Source of the DNA: Bacteriovoracaceae bacterium
GTDB lineage: Bacteria > Bdellovibrionota > Bacteriovoracia > Bacteriovoracales > Bacteriovoracaceae
Direction of reading: 5' to 3'
Length of the DNA: 64,000 nucleotides
NCBI GenBank assembly: GCA_947450475.1
Contig: CANFVK010000003.1
Span: 62,001-126,000, forward strand
Shown here: piece by piece, positions 43,000 through 52,851 of the stretch
How the letters are laid out: the number at the start of each line of letters is the position of its first letter
Numbering within the stretch: the stretch's first letter is position 1
Translations under genes and position numbers: made by a program
Notes under the pieces: generated by a model
What the model was told of the DNA's origin: nothing
Databases searched by the model: none
Seen by the model: only the letters and a program-made list of their open reading frames with translations

Positions 43000-44412
43000 T
43001 TAAAAATCGCAATTTTTTGGGGTACGAGGGAAGGGAATTACATCCCTTATATTATTGACTCCGGTAATATACATTAGAGCACGTTCAAACCCAAGTCCAA
43101 ATCCAGCATGAGGAACGGAGCCATACCTTCTCAAATCTAAGTACCACCAAAGCGGTTCTTGATTCATGCCAAGCTCATCCATTCTATTGATTAATTTTTC
43201 TAAATTGTCCTCACGTTGAGAACCACCAATTATTTCACCAATTCCAGGGACAAGAATATCCATCGCTCTTACTGTCTTTCCATCATCATTTTGTTTCATA
43301 TAAAATGCTTTAAATTGCTTTGGGTAATCAGTTACAATGACCGGCAATTTAAAATGCTCTTCAGCTAAGTAACGTTCATGTTCAGTTTGAAGCTCGCTCC
43401 CCCAGGATGTTGGGTATTCAAATTTTTTAACGTTCGGATCAACTTTAGATAGAATTTCAAGCGCATCTGTATATGTAACTCTCACAAATTCAGCGTCGCG
43501 GACATGTTTTAAAATTTCCATATGATTTTTCACAGCTGTTGAATCTTCACGAGAAAATAAGAAATTTAATTCTTTTTCAGCATGAGTTAAAGCATAAGAG
43601 ATAAGAAATTTAATATAATCTGTTGCAAGGGATGCAATTTCATTTAAATCTGCAAAAGCAACTTCAGGCTCTATCATCCAGAACTCAGAAAGATGTCGAG
43701 TTGTATTTGAATTTTCAGATCGAAAAGTAGGACCAAAAGTATAAACAGAACCAAGCCCCATTGCATAACACTCTCCTTCGAGTTGACCTGTTACTGCCAA
43801 GAAAGTTTCCTTTCCAAAATAGTCTCTTGAAAAATCGAGATTTCCACTTTTAGTTTTTGGCGCTTTAGAAATATCAGAAGCCAGAGTTGATACTGTGAAC
43901 ATCTCACCTGCGCCTTCGGCGTCAACACTAGATATAATGGGAGAATTTAAATAGAAAAAACCTTTTTTAGAAAAAAACTCATGAGTGGCCATAGCTAGGT
44001 GATGTCGGACTCTCATGATTGCAGAAAAAGTATTAGTTCTTATTCTTAAGTGGGCTTGATCCCGCAAAAACTCAAGCGAAGTTGATTTTTTTTGCAATGG
44101 ATAAGATTCATCAACTTTACCTAATATTTCAACTTTTGTTGCCTGCATCTCAATGCTTTGATTTTTACCACCACCAAGAACGAGATTGCCAGAGATAGCG
44201 ACAGAGCTCCCAGTTAGAAGTGAAGCTACTTCGCTATAATTTGATAAAACATCATCAACTATGATTTGAAGAGAGTCTTGGCATGAACCATCATTTAAAA
44301 CTATAAATGAAAATTTTTTTGAATTTCTAACCGAGCGAACCCAACCTTTAACAGTAGCTTCAGTTCCCATAATATTTTCGAGAATGATATTTTTAATTGC
44401 AATTCGAGACAT
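43000..44412 (-). CDS. asnS: Asparaginyl-tRNA synthetase
   Basis: 470 residues, a normal AsnRS. An OB-fold anticodon domain runs over about 1-105 (ATVKGWVRSVRNSKKFSFI, VLNDGSCQDSLQIIV). Class II motifs follow: FLNSPIISSVDAEGAGEMF (motif 1 region), YTFGPTFRSENSNTTRHLSEF (motif 2), GFGLGFERALMYITGVNNI with RDVIPFPR (motif 3). DAEGAGE and GSQRED fit AsnRS rather than AspRS. It charges tRNA-Asn. It follows the PfkB gene by 9 bases. Confidence 0.95.
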   Translation of the reverse strand: MSRIAIKNIILENIMGTEATVKGWVRSVRNSKKFSFIVLNDGSCQDSLQIIVDDVLSNYSEVASLLTGSSVAISGNLVLGGGKNQSIEMQATKVEILGKVDESYPLQKKSTSLEFLRDQAHLRIRTNTFSAIMRVRHHLAMATHEFFSKKGFFYLNSPIISSVDAEGAGEMFTVSTLASDISKAPKTKSGNLDFSRDYFGKETFLAVTGQLEGECYAMGLGSVYTFGPTFRSENSNTTRHLSEFWMIEPEVAFADLNEIASLATDYIKFLISYALTHAEKELNFLFSREDSTAVKNHMEILKHVRDAEFVRVTYTDALEILSKVDPNVKKFEYPTSWGSELQTEHERYLAEEHFKLPVIVTDYPKQFKAFYMKQNDDGKTVRAMDILVPGIGEIIGGSQREDNLEKLINRMDELGMNQEPLWWYLDLRRYGSVPHAGFGLGFERALMYITGVNNIRDVIPFPRTPKNCDF

Positions 44413-44421
44413 AAGTTTTTC

Positions 44422-45420
44422 CTAGGATAATAATATTTTTTTTACTTCTGATACTTGCTCTTTTCTTAAACGAGCTCCAAATTGAGTAACTAAAATGGAA
44501 GAAGCTAAACAGCCCAATTTTGCCGACTCAGCAAAATTTAAGCCGTTATTGATTCCATAAAGAAAGGCTCCTGCGAATAAATCACCAGCGCCATTCGTAT
44601 CTACGGCTACAACAGGCATTGTCACTACATGAATTTCTTTCTTACCATCAAAAACCATTGCGCCTTTTTTTCCTAGCGTAATTGCGAAGGTCTTTGCGTA
44701 TTTCTTAAGAACTTCAGCGGCTTCAAGTGCAGTATTTGCTTTTGTAAATGCAAGTGCTTCAGCTTCATTACAAAAAAGTAAATCAACTGAATTATCAATC
44801 ATTTCCTCGAGTCCTTCTCTGAAAAAATTGACCATATTTACATCAGAAAATGTCAATGCGGTTTTAACATTGTGGACCTGGGCCAGTTTTCTGGCCTTAA
44901 TCGCCGCTTCTTTTCCAGATGGAGAAGCTACCAAATAACCTTCTATATATAAATAATTAGAATTTTTGACATGTTCTTCAATTAGCTCTTTTGTAGAAAA
45001 ATTTTGAGTTATTCCCAGAAATGTATTCATCGTTCGATCTGCATCTGGGGTAATTAAAACAATACATTTACCTGTAATTCCCGATTCAAGGGAACTAGTT
45101 GAAAGATTGGTATCTACACCGTTATCCATAAGGTCTTTAAAATAAAAATCACCAGTTTCATCACTGGCAACTTTGCATGAATAAAAACTCTTCCCTCCAA
45201 ATTGGGAAATAGCAATCATAGTATTGGCAGCCGAACCACCACATGTTCTTTTATGGTGAATCCCATGCAAATTATCAATAATTTCGTTTTGACGATTTTC
45301 ATCTACTAAAGTCATTAATCCTTTTTCGATGGATGCACCAGCTAGAAACTCAGCACTTACTTCAAACTCCATATCAACTAGAGCATTGCCAATTCCATAA
45401 ACATCATATTTCTTTGCCAT
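44422..45420 (-). CDS. PfkB-family carbohydrate/nucleoside kinase (adenosine kinase-like)
   Basis: 332 residues. DVYGIGNALVDMEFEV starts the fold, TCGGSAANTMIAISQFGG is the first PfkB motif (GGxxAN), and VDTNGAGDLFAGAFLYG the second, with the catalytic Asp in GAGD. An insert region QNFSTKELIEEHVKNS and the GNAxVD start are seen in bacterial adenosine kinase-like members. The reaction is probably phosphorylation of adenosine or a sugar; I cannot decide which. Expressed with asnS in the same direction. Confidence 0.82.
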   Translation of the reverse strand: MAKKYDVYGIGNALVDMEFEVSAEFLAGASIEKGLMTLVDENRQNEIIDNLHGIHHKRTCGGSAANTMIAISQFGGKSFYSCKVASDETGDFYFKDLMDNGVDTNLSTSSLESGITGKCIVLITPDADRTMNTFLGITQNFSTKELIEEHVKNSNYLYIEGYLVASPSGKEAAIKARKLAQVHNVKTALTFSDVNMVNFFREGLEEMIDNSVDLLFCNEAEALAFTKANTALEAAEVLKKYAKTFAITLGKKGAMVFDGKKEIHVVTMPVVAVDTNGAGDLFAGAFLYGINNGLNFAESAKLGCLASSILVTQFGARLRKEQVSEVKKILLS

Positions 45421-45486
45421 AACAAATTATTTCCTTTAAAAATTGAATAAAGATAGGATTGAAATAATAATTTAAAGACGCTAAAA

Positions 45487-45882
45487 ATGAAACAAAATAA
45501 ACCTGCCAAAAGCTCTGAGACAAGATTGGTCTATTCTAGTGATGGCTCTCATTTAAAACTTTGCAAAATCTGCTCTGAATCTCCTTGTCTTTGTGAAAAA
45601 TCAATTGAAAATTATAAAGTTATTGAACCAGAAAAAACGACTCTAAAAGTTAAATTAGAAAAAAACCAAAGGGGTGGAAAATTAGTGACTGTTATTCACG
45701 AACTCCCTTACAACCCTCCTTTTTTTGAGGAGCTAGCAAAAAAACTTAAAAATCATTGCGGAACTGGTGGAACTTATAAAAATAATGGAACCCCCCAAAT
45801 AGAACTTCAAGGTGATCAAAGGGATAAAGTTGAGGCTTTTTTAATCAAACATAATTTCAAAACTAAACGCAGCGGTGGTTAA
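45487..45882 (+). CDS. SUI1/YciH translation-initiation-factor-like protein
   Basis: 131 residues. An N-terminal CxxC...CxC segment (LCKICSESPCLCEKS) may bind zinc. The SUI1 core follows: RGGKLVTVIHELPYNPPF, AKKLKNHCGTGGTYKNN, IELQGDQRDKVEAFL. In bacteria the YciH family resembles eIF1 and may check start-codon use, though its role is not settled. It overlaps the last 4 bases of the convergent rsmJ gene and is divergent from the PfkB gene. Confidence 0.85.
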   Translation: MKQNKPAKSSETRLVYSSDGSHLKLCKICSESPCLCEKSIENYKVIEPEKTTLKVKLEKNQRGGKLVTVIHELPYNPPFFEELAKKLKNHCGTGGTYKNNGTPQIELQGDQRDKVEAFLIKHNFKTKRSGG

Positions 45883-46637
45883 AATATTTTATACATATCA
45901 TACCTTGTACTTTTGCCTCGATAGCTAGCGGTTGGATTGGGAATTAATGGATCTGCTTGGATGGAGCGCTTAACGACAACTCTTTCTAAAGCCGTTTTTT
46001 TTGCCCAATCAAAAAAAATTGTTGAATCTAAGTCTTCTCCGATTAAATCTTTAAATATTCTCATTTCTTTTCTAGGAAGCGCCGATTTCTTGGAGCCTGA
46101 TTTTTCTGGATACATAGGGTCATAATAAATAACATCTGGTGCAACTTGGGCAAAATGATTAAAATTAAAGCGAGAGGGATCTGCGAACACTATGTTGAAT
46201 GGCAATGAAAACCTTCTTAGTGCATCTTGAAGAAGCAAAAAAATAATAGGGTTGCGTTCAAAACTAGTTAAAACACCTCCAAAATAATGTATGAGCAGTG
46301 AATCTTTTCCACTGCCGCAAGTTGCATCCCATATTCGAGGTTTGGCAATTCCTTTGATTCCTAGGGCTTTAGCTAAAGGCTCATTAGTTAGAGAGTATTT
46401 TTTTCTTTGGTGGTAATGCCAAATCTCTTCGAAATCGAAATTCATATTACCAAGTAAGGAAGAATGAAAATGAAGTTTTCCATTAGAGAAATGTAAATAA
46501 TCACAGAGATTACATAATTTTTGATCTGATTCAACTTCTATACAAAATTGTTCTTTATCTAAAACTGCCTCCAAAAGAAATGTTGGCCAGTTATCCTTTT
46601 GATTAGTGCTAATTTTTATCTTTATTAATGCAGTCAT
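45879..46637 (-). CDS. rsmJ: 16S rRNA (guanine1516-N2)-methyltransferase RsmJ-like
   Basis: 252 residues. LAKALGIKGIAKPRIWDATC shows the RsmJ AxG(L/I)KG(...) start before the SAM loop WDATCGSGKDSL. The catalytic NPPY-like DPMYP occurs as VIYYDPMYPEKSGSKKSALPR with the family's KSAL/RKEMR signature. VVVKRSIQADPLI and SYRGKSTRYDMY close the fold. It modifies G1516 in the small ribosomal subunit. It is divergent from gcvP, with the two starts separated by about 50 bases. Confidence 0.82.
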   Translation of the reverse strand: MTALIKIKISTNQKDNWPTFLLEAVLDKEQFCIEVESDQKLCNLCDYLHFSNGKLHFHSSLLGNMNFDFEEIWHYHQRKKYSLTNEPLAKALGIKGIAKPRIWDATCGSGKDSLLIHYFGGVLTSFERNPIIFLLLQDALRRFSLPFNIVFADPSRFNFNHFAQVAPDVIYYDPMYPEKSGSKKSALPRKEMRIFKDLIGEDLDSTIFFDWAKKTALERVVVKRSIQADPLIPNPTASYRGKSTRYDMYKIF

Positions 46638-46686
46638 CTTTGGCTATTATACTTTTAAAAGATTCATAGATAAAGGATGTAAAAAA

Positions 46687-49600
46687 ATGACGCAAAATCA
46701 ATTTGAAAATAATTACAATCATCTTCCTTACGATCCAAAAAAATTACCTAGAGAATTGACCAGGCATTATATTTCTTCAACCCCAAAGGAGCAAGAGTTG
46801 ATGCTGGCTACTTTAGGATTTAAAGAACTAAAAGATTTATATGCTCACATCCCAGAAAATGTAAAATTCAATAAAGCACCATTCGTTTGTGAAGAATTAA
46901 ATTACAATGATCTTATTAGTCACGTTGAACTCCTTGCCAGTAAAAATTTGATTAAAACAAGTTTTATAGGAGATGGGCTCAAGCAATATAAAGTTCCAGA
47001 GATTGTGCCATTTGTTTGTAGTTTAAGAGGATTAACTACAGCCTATACTCCTTACCAACCTGAACGGAGCCAGGGCACACTTAATTCCCTTTGGGTTTAC
47101 TCCTCTACTCTTTCTATGCTTACTGGCTTTGAGGCCATCAATGCTTCTTTTTATGATCGTTCAACAACTTTATTTGAAGCCATACAAACGGCATTTAGAA
47201 TTACTAAAAATTCAGACACTGCACTTGTTTGTGAATCTATATATCCTGGAGATCTTGAAGTTTTAAAAACCCTAAGTGAAGAAACTGGATTTACTATTAA
47301 AACTATTCCTTGCGATCCAGTAACTGGAATTACTGATGTTGAATTAGCAAAAAAGATGGCAATTGAATTAGGCAGTAAGCTTTCATGTATTGCCTTTCCT
47401 CAAGTAAATAATTTTGGAAATTTGGAAGATATTCATCAGTTCACTGACATATGTAGTGAGCTAAAAATTCAATCAATTGCTCTCATTGACCCTATGCTTT
47501 TAGCTACAGACGGGCTGATCCCACCTTCAGATTACGGTAGCGCTGGTCAAGGTGCAAATATGATCGTTGGAGAGGGACAACATTTGGCAATCGGTCCAAA
47601 TTTTGGAGGTCCAGGCCTTGGAATATTTGGTATACGCTACAATGAAAAAAATAAACTAGATATTCGATCTACGGCAGGAAGATTTATTGGAAAAGCAAAA
47701 GACTTAGACGGTAAAGACTGTTTATGCATGGTTTTATCAACCAGAGAACAACACATCAGAAGAGAAAAAGCGACCTCTAATATTTGTTCCAACCAATCCT
47801 TTGTTGCTTCAGCTGCAGGTGCTGCGATAGTCGCTCGCGGGGAATCAGGAATGACTGAAGCTGCATTGATAGGGCGAGACTATGCGCTGCAGATGGCACA
47901 AGTATTAACTCAATTTAAAAATGTAAAATTAGCATTTGACTCAACACCATTTTTTAATGAATTTACTCTCGAGCTTCCAGTTCAGGTCAAAGATCTTCAA
48001 ACAAAAGCTACTCTTTCAAATATTCAACTAGGAGTTGATGTTAGTGAAAGACTTCCTGGAAAACGAAACTTATTATTACTGTCATTTTTCGATATTCACT
48101 CTGATGAGGATCTTGAAAAATTAGAAAACTTTTTTAAAGAAAATTTTGAAACAGAAGAAAATGATGAGTTTATTCCAGAAATACCTGCAAATTTTTTAAG
48201 ATCTAAACCTGTTGGTCTCTCCAACTTAGAATTAACAGATATAAAAGATTTTTATCAAAAACTTGCTAACCTAAATGTTAGCCCAGATGATAACATTTAC
48301 CCACTTGGATCTTGTACAATGAAGTACAATCCATACATAAATGATTATGCTGCTTCTCTTAAAGGATTTACTAACATACACCCCCAAGCACCAATAGAAG
48401 ATGTCCAAGGTTGCTTAGAAGTCCTTTATGAAATTCAGGAAATGTTCAAATCCATTACAGGTTTACCTGCAGTAACTACTCAACCTGTAGCAGGAGCTCA
48501 AGGGGAACTTGTGGGATTGAAACTATTTCAAGCCTATCACAGAGATGTACACGCCAACCAAAGACGAGATATCCTTCTGATACCTCGATCAGCTCACGGA
48601 ACCAATCCTGCAACTGCTACAATGGCCGGATTTGAGACGAAAGTTATCAATGGAGAGCAATGTGGAATTATTACAGTTGAAGCTGATCATCGAGGACAAA
48701 TAGATTTCGATCAAATGAAAGCAGCAATTAAACAATATAATACGCGCATCGCAGGTGTAATGGTTACTAATCCAAACACATCAGGGATATTTGAAACCTG
48801 TTTCAAAGAAATGGCAGAACTTATCCATGAAGTCGGTGGACTCGTCTATATGGACGGTGCCAACATGAACGCCATTGCTGGATGGATTGACTTGAATAAA
48901 ATGGGTGTCGATGCTGTTCACAATAATCTTCACAAAACTTGGACGATTCCTCATGGTGGAGGAGGACCAGGAGATGCCATCGTTGCTGTTTCTCACCGCC
49001 TAATTGATTATCTGCCAGGGATTCAAGTAACAAAATCAAGTGATGGTCATTTTGACATTTTAAAGGCTTCTAAATCTATTGGATCTTTTCATCGCCATTT
49101 TGGAAATTTTGCACATAAAGTGAGAGCTTATACTTATTTAAAAGCATTGGGGTCAATTGGAACACAAGAAATGTCTGCAGTCGCAGTACTGGCAGCAAGG
49201 TATTTATTTGAAAAATTAAAGCCAACATTTCCATCCTTACCTGAAGGATGCGAAAATGAGCCACGCATGCATGAGTTTATTCTTACAATATCAAAAGAAA
49301 CTTTTGATCGTATTGAAAAATCTGGAACACCCAAGGCTCAGGCAATTGCCAAAATAGGAAAACTCTTTTTAGATTTTGGCTTGCATGCACCGACAGTAGC
49401 TTTTCCTGAAATTTATGGGTTAATGATTGAACCAACAGAAAGTTATTCAAAGCTTGAGCTTGATCGGTTTGTTGAAGTAGTTAACTCTATTCTTAACTTG
49501 ATAAATGAGACACCTGAAGTCTTAAAAACAGCTCCTCACTTTACACCGGTCAAAAAAGTCAATGAGGTTGAGGCCAATAAAACTCTGCAATTCATGGAGG

Positions 49601-49713
49601 AATTAGATGCACTTCCAAATCTTCATTCGAATATAATTGATCCTATTAAATTATCTAAAATGAAAGTTAATGATGTTTGTAACCAAATATTAACAGCGCA
49701 TCAATCTTTATAA
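46687..49713 (+). CDS. gcvP: Glycine dehydrogenase (decarboxylating), fused GcvPA-GcvPB form
   Basis: 1008 residues from ATG at 46687, with AAGGA before; the frame upstream of it has no such support. Residues 1 to about 490 match GcvPA (YISSTPKEQELMLATLGF, AYTPYQPERSQGTLNSLW, GPNFGGPGLGIFG). From about 498 it matches GcvPB (SKPVGLSNLEL, YPLGSCTMKYNPYIND, TTQPVAGAQGE, HGTNPATATMAGF), with the PLP-binding Lys750 in NNLHKTWTIPHGGGGPG. In many bacteria these are two genes; here they are one. The reaction decarboxylates glycine and passes aminomethyl to GcvH. gcvT and gcvH are not in the window. Confidence 0.95.
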   Translation: MTQNQFENNYNHLPYDPKKLPRELTRHYISSTPKEQELMLATLGFKELKDLYAHIPENVKFNKAPFVCEELNYNDLISHVELLASKNLIKTSFIGDGLKQYKVPEIVPFVCSLRGLTTAYTPYQPERSQGTLNSLWVYSSTLSMLTGFEAINASFYDRSTTLFEAIQTAFRITKNSDTALVCESIYPGDLEVLKTLSEETGFTIKTIPCDPVTGITDVELAKKMAIELGSKLSCIAFPQVNNFGNLEDIHQFTDICSELKIQSIALIDPMLLATDGLIPPSDYGSAGQGANMIVGEGQHLAIGPNFGGPGLGIFGIRYNEKNKLDIRSTAGRFIGKAKDLDGKDCLCMVLSTREQHIRREKATSNICSNQSFVASAAGAAIVARGESGMTEAALIGRDYALQMAQVLTQFKNVKLAFDSTPFFNEFTLELPVQVKDLQTKATLSNIQLGVDVSERLPGKRNLLLLSFFDIHSDEDLEKLENFFKENFETEENDEFIPEIPANFLRSKPVGLSNLELTDIKDFYQKLANLNVSPDDNIYPLGSCTMKYNPYINDYAASLKGFTNIHPQAPIEDVQGCLEVLYEIQEMFKSITGLPAVTTQPVAGAQGELVGLKLFQAYHRDVHANQRRDILLIPRSAHGTNPATATMAGFETKVINGEQCGIITVEADHRGQIDFDQMKAAIKQYNTRIAGVMVTNPNTSGIFETCFKEMAELIHEVGGLVYMDGANMNAIAGWIDLNKMGVDAVHNNLHKTWTIPHGGGGPGDAIVAVSHRLIDYLPGIQVTKSSDGHFDILKASKSIGSFHRHFGNFAHKVRAYTYLKALGSIGTQEMSAVAVLAARYLFEKLKPTFPSLPEGCENEPRMHEFILTISKETFDRIEKSGTPKAQAIAKIGKLFLDFGLHAPTVAFPEIYGLMIEPTESYSKLELDRFVEVVNSILNLINETPEVLKTAPHFTPVKKVNEVEANKTLQFMEELDALPNLHSNIIDPIKLSKMKVNDVCNQILTAHQSL

Positions 49714-49722
49714 TTCTTTGAG

Positions 49723-50205
49723 CTAGTTAACTTTTTCTAAAATTTTGAATGTGAATTGAGGGAAGTTTTCACAAGAAACTTCTCTCCAATCATTTTGAGC
49801 TAATTGAGGAAAAAAAGCATCCGCAGGCCCTTGATAATCAACTAAAGTTAAATAAATTCTTTGTACGAATGGAAGATAGATTTTATAAATTTCAGCTCCT
49901 CCAATAATCACCAATTCACTTTGCTCGCTATCGTTGAATTCTAGAGCAAGATCAAAAGCCATCAGCGGATCATGAATTATATCTACATTATCAGCTTGAA
50001 AATTTTGATCTCTCGTTAGAACAATATTTTTTCTATTAGGCAGAGCTTTCCCGATTGATTCATAAGTTTTTCGTCCCATGACGACAACTTTTCCAGTTGT
50101 GATCTTTTTAAAATTCTTCAAATCATCTGAAAGGTGCCAAAGTAACTTATTATTTAAACCAATTTCACCTTTTGGGCCCATGGCCACTATCATTGAGATC
50201 AACAC
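49723..50205 (-). CDS. folA: Dihydrofolate reductase
   Basis: 160 residues from GTG at 50205; the thyA stop lies 2 bases before. MIVAMGPKGEIGLNNKLLWH is the N-terminal strand and NADPH site with the W in LLWHLSDDLKNFKK; the catalytic Asp is in the DD pair. VVMGRKTYESIGKALPNRKN and ELVIIGGAEIYKIYLPFV are the other conserved motifs. It reduces dihydrofolate made by ThyA. ATG at 50193 would remove the start of the first strand, so the earlier start is preferred. Operon with thyA. Confidence 0.93.
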   Translation of the reverse strand: MLISMIVAMGPKGEIGLNNKLLWHLSDDLKNFKKITTGKVVVMGRKTYESIGKALPNRKNIVLTRDQNFQADNVDIIHDPLMAFDLALEFNDSEQSELVIIGGAEIYKIYLPFVQRIYLTLVDYQGPADAFFPQLAQNDWREVSCENFPQFTFKILEKVN

Positions 50206-50207
50206 GA

Positions 50208-51002
50208 TTATATCGCCACTGGAGCTTTTATATGCGGGTGAGGATCGTAACCTTCTAATTCAAAATCAGAAAATTTAAATTCAAAGATATCCTTTACAAG
50301 TGGATTAATTTTCATCTTAGGTAATGGTCGAGTCTCACGAGATAATTGAATTTTTGTTTGTTCAATGTGATTGGTGTAAAGGTGAGCATCACCCATAGTA
50401 TGGACAAAATCACCAAAATCTAATCCAGTAACTTGGGCCATCATCATTGTTAATAAAGCATAACTAGCAATATTAAATGGTACGCCCAAAAATATATCAG
50501 CAGATCTCTGATATAATTGACAAGAAAGTTTTCCTTCTGCGACGTAAAATTGAAAAAATGCATGACATGGAGGAAGCGCCATTTTATCAATCTCAGCGAC
50601 GTTCCAAGCTGAGACGATTAACCTTCGAGAATCTGGATTTTTTTTTATTTGATTAACTACACTTGATATTTGGTCGATTGTTTCACCATTAGCACCATGC
50701 CAAGATCTCCACTGAGAACCATAAACTGGTCCTAAATTCCCTTCTTCATCGGCCCACTCGTTCCAGATTGATACACCGTTGTCTTTAAGATATTTTATAT
50801 TGGTATCGCCTTGAAGAAACCAAAGTAATTCATGAACAATTGATTTAAGATGAAGCTTTTTAGTTGTTACTAAAGGAAAACCATCTTTTAAATTATAACG
50901 AGCTTGATAACCAAAAACAGAAAGAGTTCCAGTACTGGTTCGATCTTCTTTTTTTGTACCGTGTTCTAGTACATGCTTCATTAATTGATGGTATTGCTTC
51001 AT
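50208..51002 (-). CDS. thyA: Thymidylate synthase
   Basis: 264 residues, the standard Thy[49 protein letters not shown], and [15 protein letters not shown] with the catalytic Cys are all present. [16 protein letters not shown] and [12 protein letters not shown] complete the set. It makes dTMP from dUMP using methylenetetrahydrofolate, giving dihydrofolate for FolA next door. It is the first gene of this two-gene unit; divergent from namZ. Confidence 0.96.
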   Translation of the reverse strand: MKQYHQLMKHVLEHGTKKEDRTSTGTLSVFGYQARYNLKDGFPLVTTKKLHLKSIVHELLWFLQGDTNIKYLKDNGVSIWNEWADEEGNLGPVYGSQWRSWHGANGETIDQISSVVNQIKKNPDSRRLIVSAWNVAEIDKMALPPCHAFFQFYVAEGKLSCQLYQRSADIFLGVPFNIASYALLTMMMAQVTGLDFGDFVHTMGDAHLYTNHIEQTKIQLSRETRPLPKMKINPLVKDIFEFKFSDFELEGYDPHPHIKAPVAI

Positions 51003-51181
51003 TGTATTGACCTCGTAAAAGAGAGTTAATTTATTTTCTCAAAATAAGAAAGAAGAATGCAAGTAGTTTCGAGCTAACACCCTCAGGAATATCTGAAGAT
51101 ACATTAAGTAATGTGAAGCTTTACAAAAATATATCCTCGAATGAAAATGAACTCAAATAATAATCTTAGGGATCAATATTT

Positions 51182-52372
51182 ATGAATAAAGTTATAACCG
51201 GACTAGAGCGCCTTGTTGTAGAAAAAAGTGTTCAAGATTCAATTAAGGGAAATATTGGTTACCTCTGCCATAGTGCTTCAATAGATTCTCATTTTCATTC
51301 TGGTGCAGTCTTACTTAAAAATCTTTTTGGAAAAAGATTAGTAAAGCTTTTTGGACCTCAGCACGGATTTGTGACAGATGTTCAAGATAATATGATAGAG
51401 ACTACTCATTATATTCATCCCTACTTTAACATTCCAGTTTATTCACTGTACTCAGAAACAAGAACTCCAACTGATGAAATGCTAGAAGGTCTAGATACGT
51501 TAATTGTTGATTTACAAGATGTTGGTACCCGAGTTTATACTTATATTTCTACACTTTCTTTGCTCATGGAAAAAGTTCAGAAAAAAGATATAAAAATAGT
51601 CGTACTCGATCGGCCTAATCCCGTTGGCGGAGAAATGATTGAAGGCACGATTTTAAAAGATGGATTTCAGTCTTTTGTTGGGAGATATCCAATTCCTCAA
51701 CGTCACTCATTAACAATGGGTGAAATTGGCACGTATGGGCAAAAAATTATTCGGACCGATTGTCAGCTTGAAGTTGTTACCATGAAAAACTGGAAACGAG
51801 ATATGTATTGGAACGATACATTGCTCCCCTGGGTCCTTCCCTCTCCTAATCTCCCTACTCCAGAGGGTGCTTTGACTTTCGTTGGCACTGTATTATTTGA
51901 AGGTACCAATATCTCAGAGGGAAGAGGAACGACTAGGGCCTTAGAAATTGCAGGATACCCTGGAATAGAATCATTCTCTTTTTGTGAAAAAGTCATGAAT
52001 CGATTTCATAATGAGGGATTGAATGAGGGTTTTGAATTAAGGCCGATAATATTTTTACCTACGTTTCAAAAGCATCAGGGAAAAAACTGCGGAGGAGTTC
52101 ATATACACTCTACAAACAATAGAACTTTTCAATCTTGGAGCGTCTCGCAAATGCTCTGTCGAGAATTCAAAAGAGAACTTGGAGACGCATTCGAGTTTCA
52201 CAGCAAACCCTATGAATACGAATTTCATAAACTGGCCATCGACCTAATTAACGGCTGTGAAGAAATTCGCCACTGGGTTGATAACCTTGGGAACTATACC
52301 GAATTAAAAAAAATAGAAAACCAAGGTTATGAAAAATTTAAAAACGAAAGAGAAAACATTCTTTTGTACTAA
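51182..52372 (+). CDS. namZ: Exo-beta-N-acetylmuramidase NamZ-like (DUF1343)
   Basis: 396 residues. IGYLCHSASIDSHFHSGAV, LVKLFGPQHGFVTDVQDNM, and VYSLYSETRTPTDEMLEGLD are the conserved start of DUF1343. LIVDLQDVGTRVYTYISTL, VVLDRPNPVGGEMIEGTIL, and FEGTNISEGRGTTRALEIAG follow. The founding NamZ removes MurNAc from peptidoglycan chain ends (family GH171). Here no signal peptide is visible, so it would act in the cytoplasm on imported fragments, or be released with lysed cells. Convergent with the small gene at 52373 with no gap between stops. Confidence 0.88.
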   Translation: MNKVITGLERLVVEKSVQDSIKGNIGYLCHSASIDSHFHSGAVLLKNLFGKRLVKLFGPQHGFVTDVQDNMIETTHYIHPYFNIPVYSLYSETRTPTDEMLEGLDTLIVDLQDVGTRVYTYISTLSLLMEKVQKKDIKIVVLDRPNPVGGEMIEGTILKDGFQSFVGRYPIPQRHSLTMGEIGTYGQKIIRTDCQLEVVTMKNWKRDMYWNDTLLPWVLPSPNLPTPEGALTFVGTVLFEGTNISEGRGTTRALEIAGYPGIESFSFCEKVMNRFHNEGLNEGFELRPIIFLPTFQKHQGKNCGGVHIHSTNNRTFQSWSVSQMLCREFKRELGDAFEFHSKPYEYEFHKLAIDLINGCEEIRHWVDNLGNYTELKKIENQGYEKFKNERENILLY

Positions 52373-52618
52373 CTAAGCAGCAATTTTTCCTCCAGATAGA
52401 TAATCCATATAAGATGGTAATCGATGCTGCAAGATTTCCCAGATCACAGTTTCTTCAAGACCGTCGACTTTTGCCGCTTTAATGAGCGTCCGAATTTTAA
52501 AATCGAGTTCTGCATAATCTATGTGAGAACGATAAACGGTCTCACTTTCAACAATAAGGCCTTCAATGACGGCGGAATACTGATTAATCAAGGTTTGCTT
52601 AAAATCATCTGTAGTCAT
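52373..52618 (-). CDS. Small hypothetical protein
   Basis: 81 residues from ATG at 52618, with AGGAG five bases upstream; the frame is open seven codons further but without a ribosome-binding site. The protein is predicted helical and acidic (DDFKQTLINQY, DYAELDFKIRTLIKAAKVDG, VIWEILQHRLPSYMDYL), with no cysteine, signal or membrane segment. I do not recognise it. Its good ribosome-binding site and codon pattern make it a real gene. Confidence 0.6.
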   Translation of the reverse strand: MTTDDFKQTLINQYSAVIEGLIVESETVYRSHIDYAELDFKIRTLIKAAKVDGLEETVIWEILQHRLPSYMDYLSGGKIAA

Positions 52619-52851
52619 TCTTACTCCTGGATTCGCCACTCATTGAAAATGCGTGGAACATCTTTTAGAGATTATATGATTTGATTAACTAGATTCAAAA
52701 ACATTTACCTAAATCATGAAATCTTAATGAGTTAAACAAATTGAGGAATCACGGCTAAATCACTTTACAGAATGATCTCTAATGTTACTGTATTTACTGA
52801 AATATTTATAAAACACAATTCTATCATCTTCATTTTACAAAGGAGTTCGTC

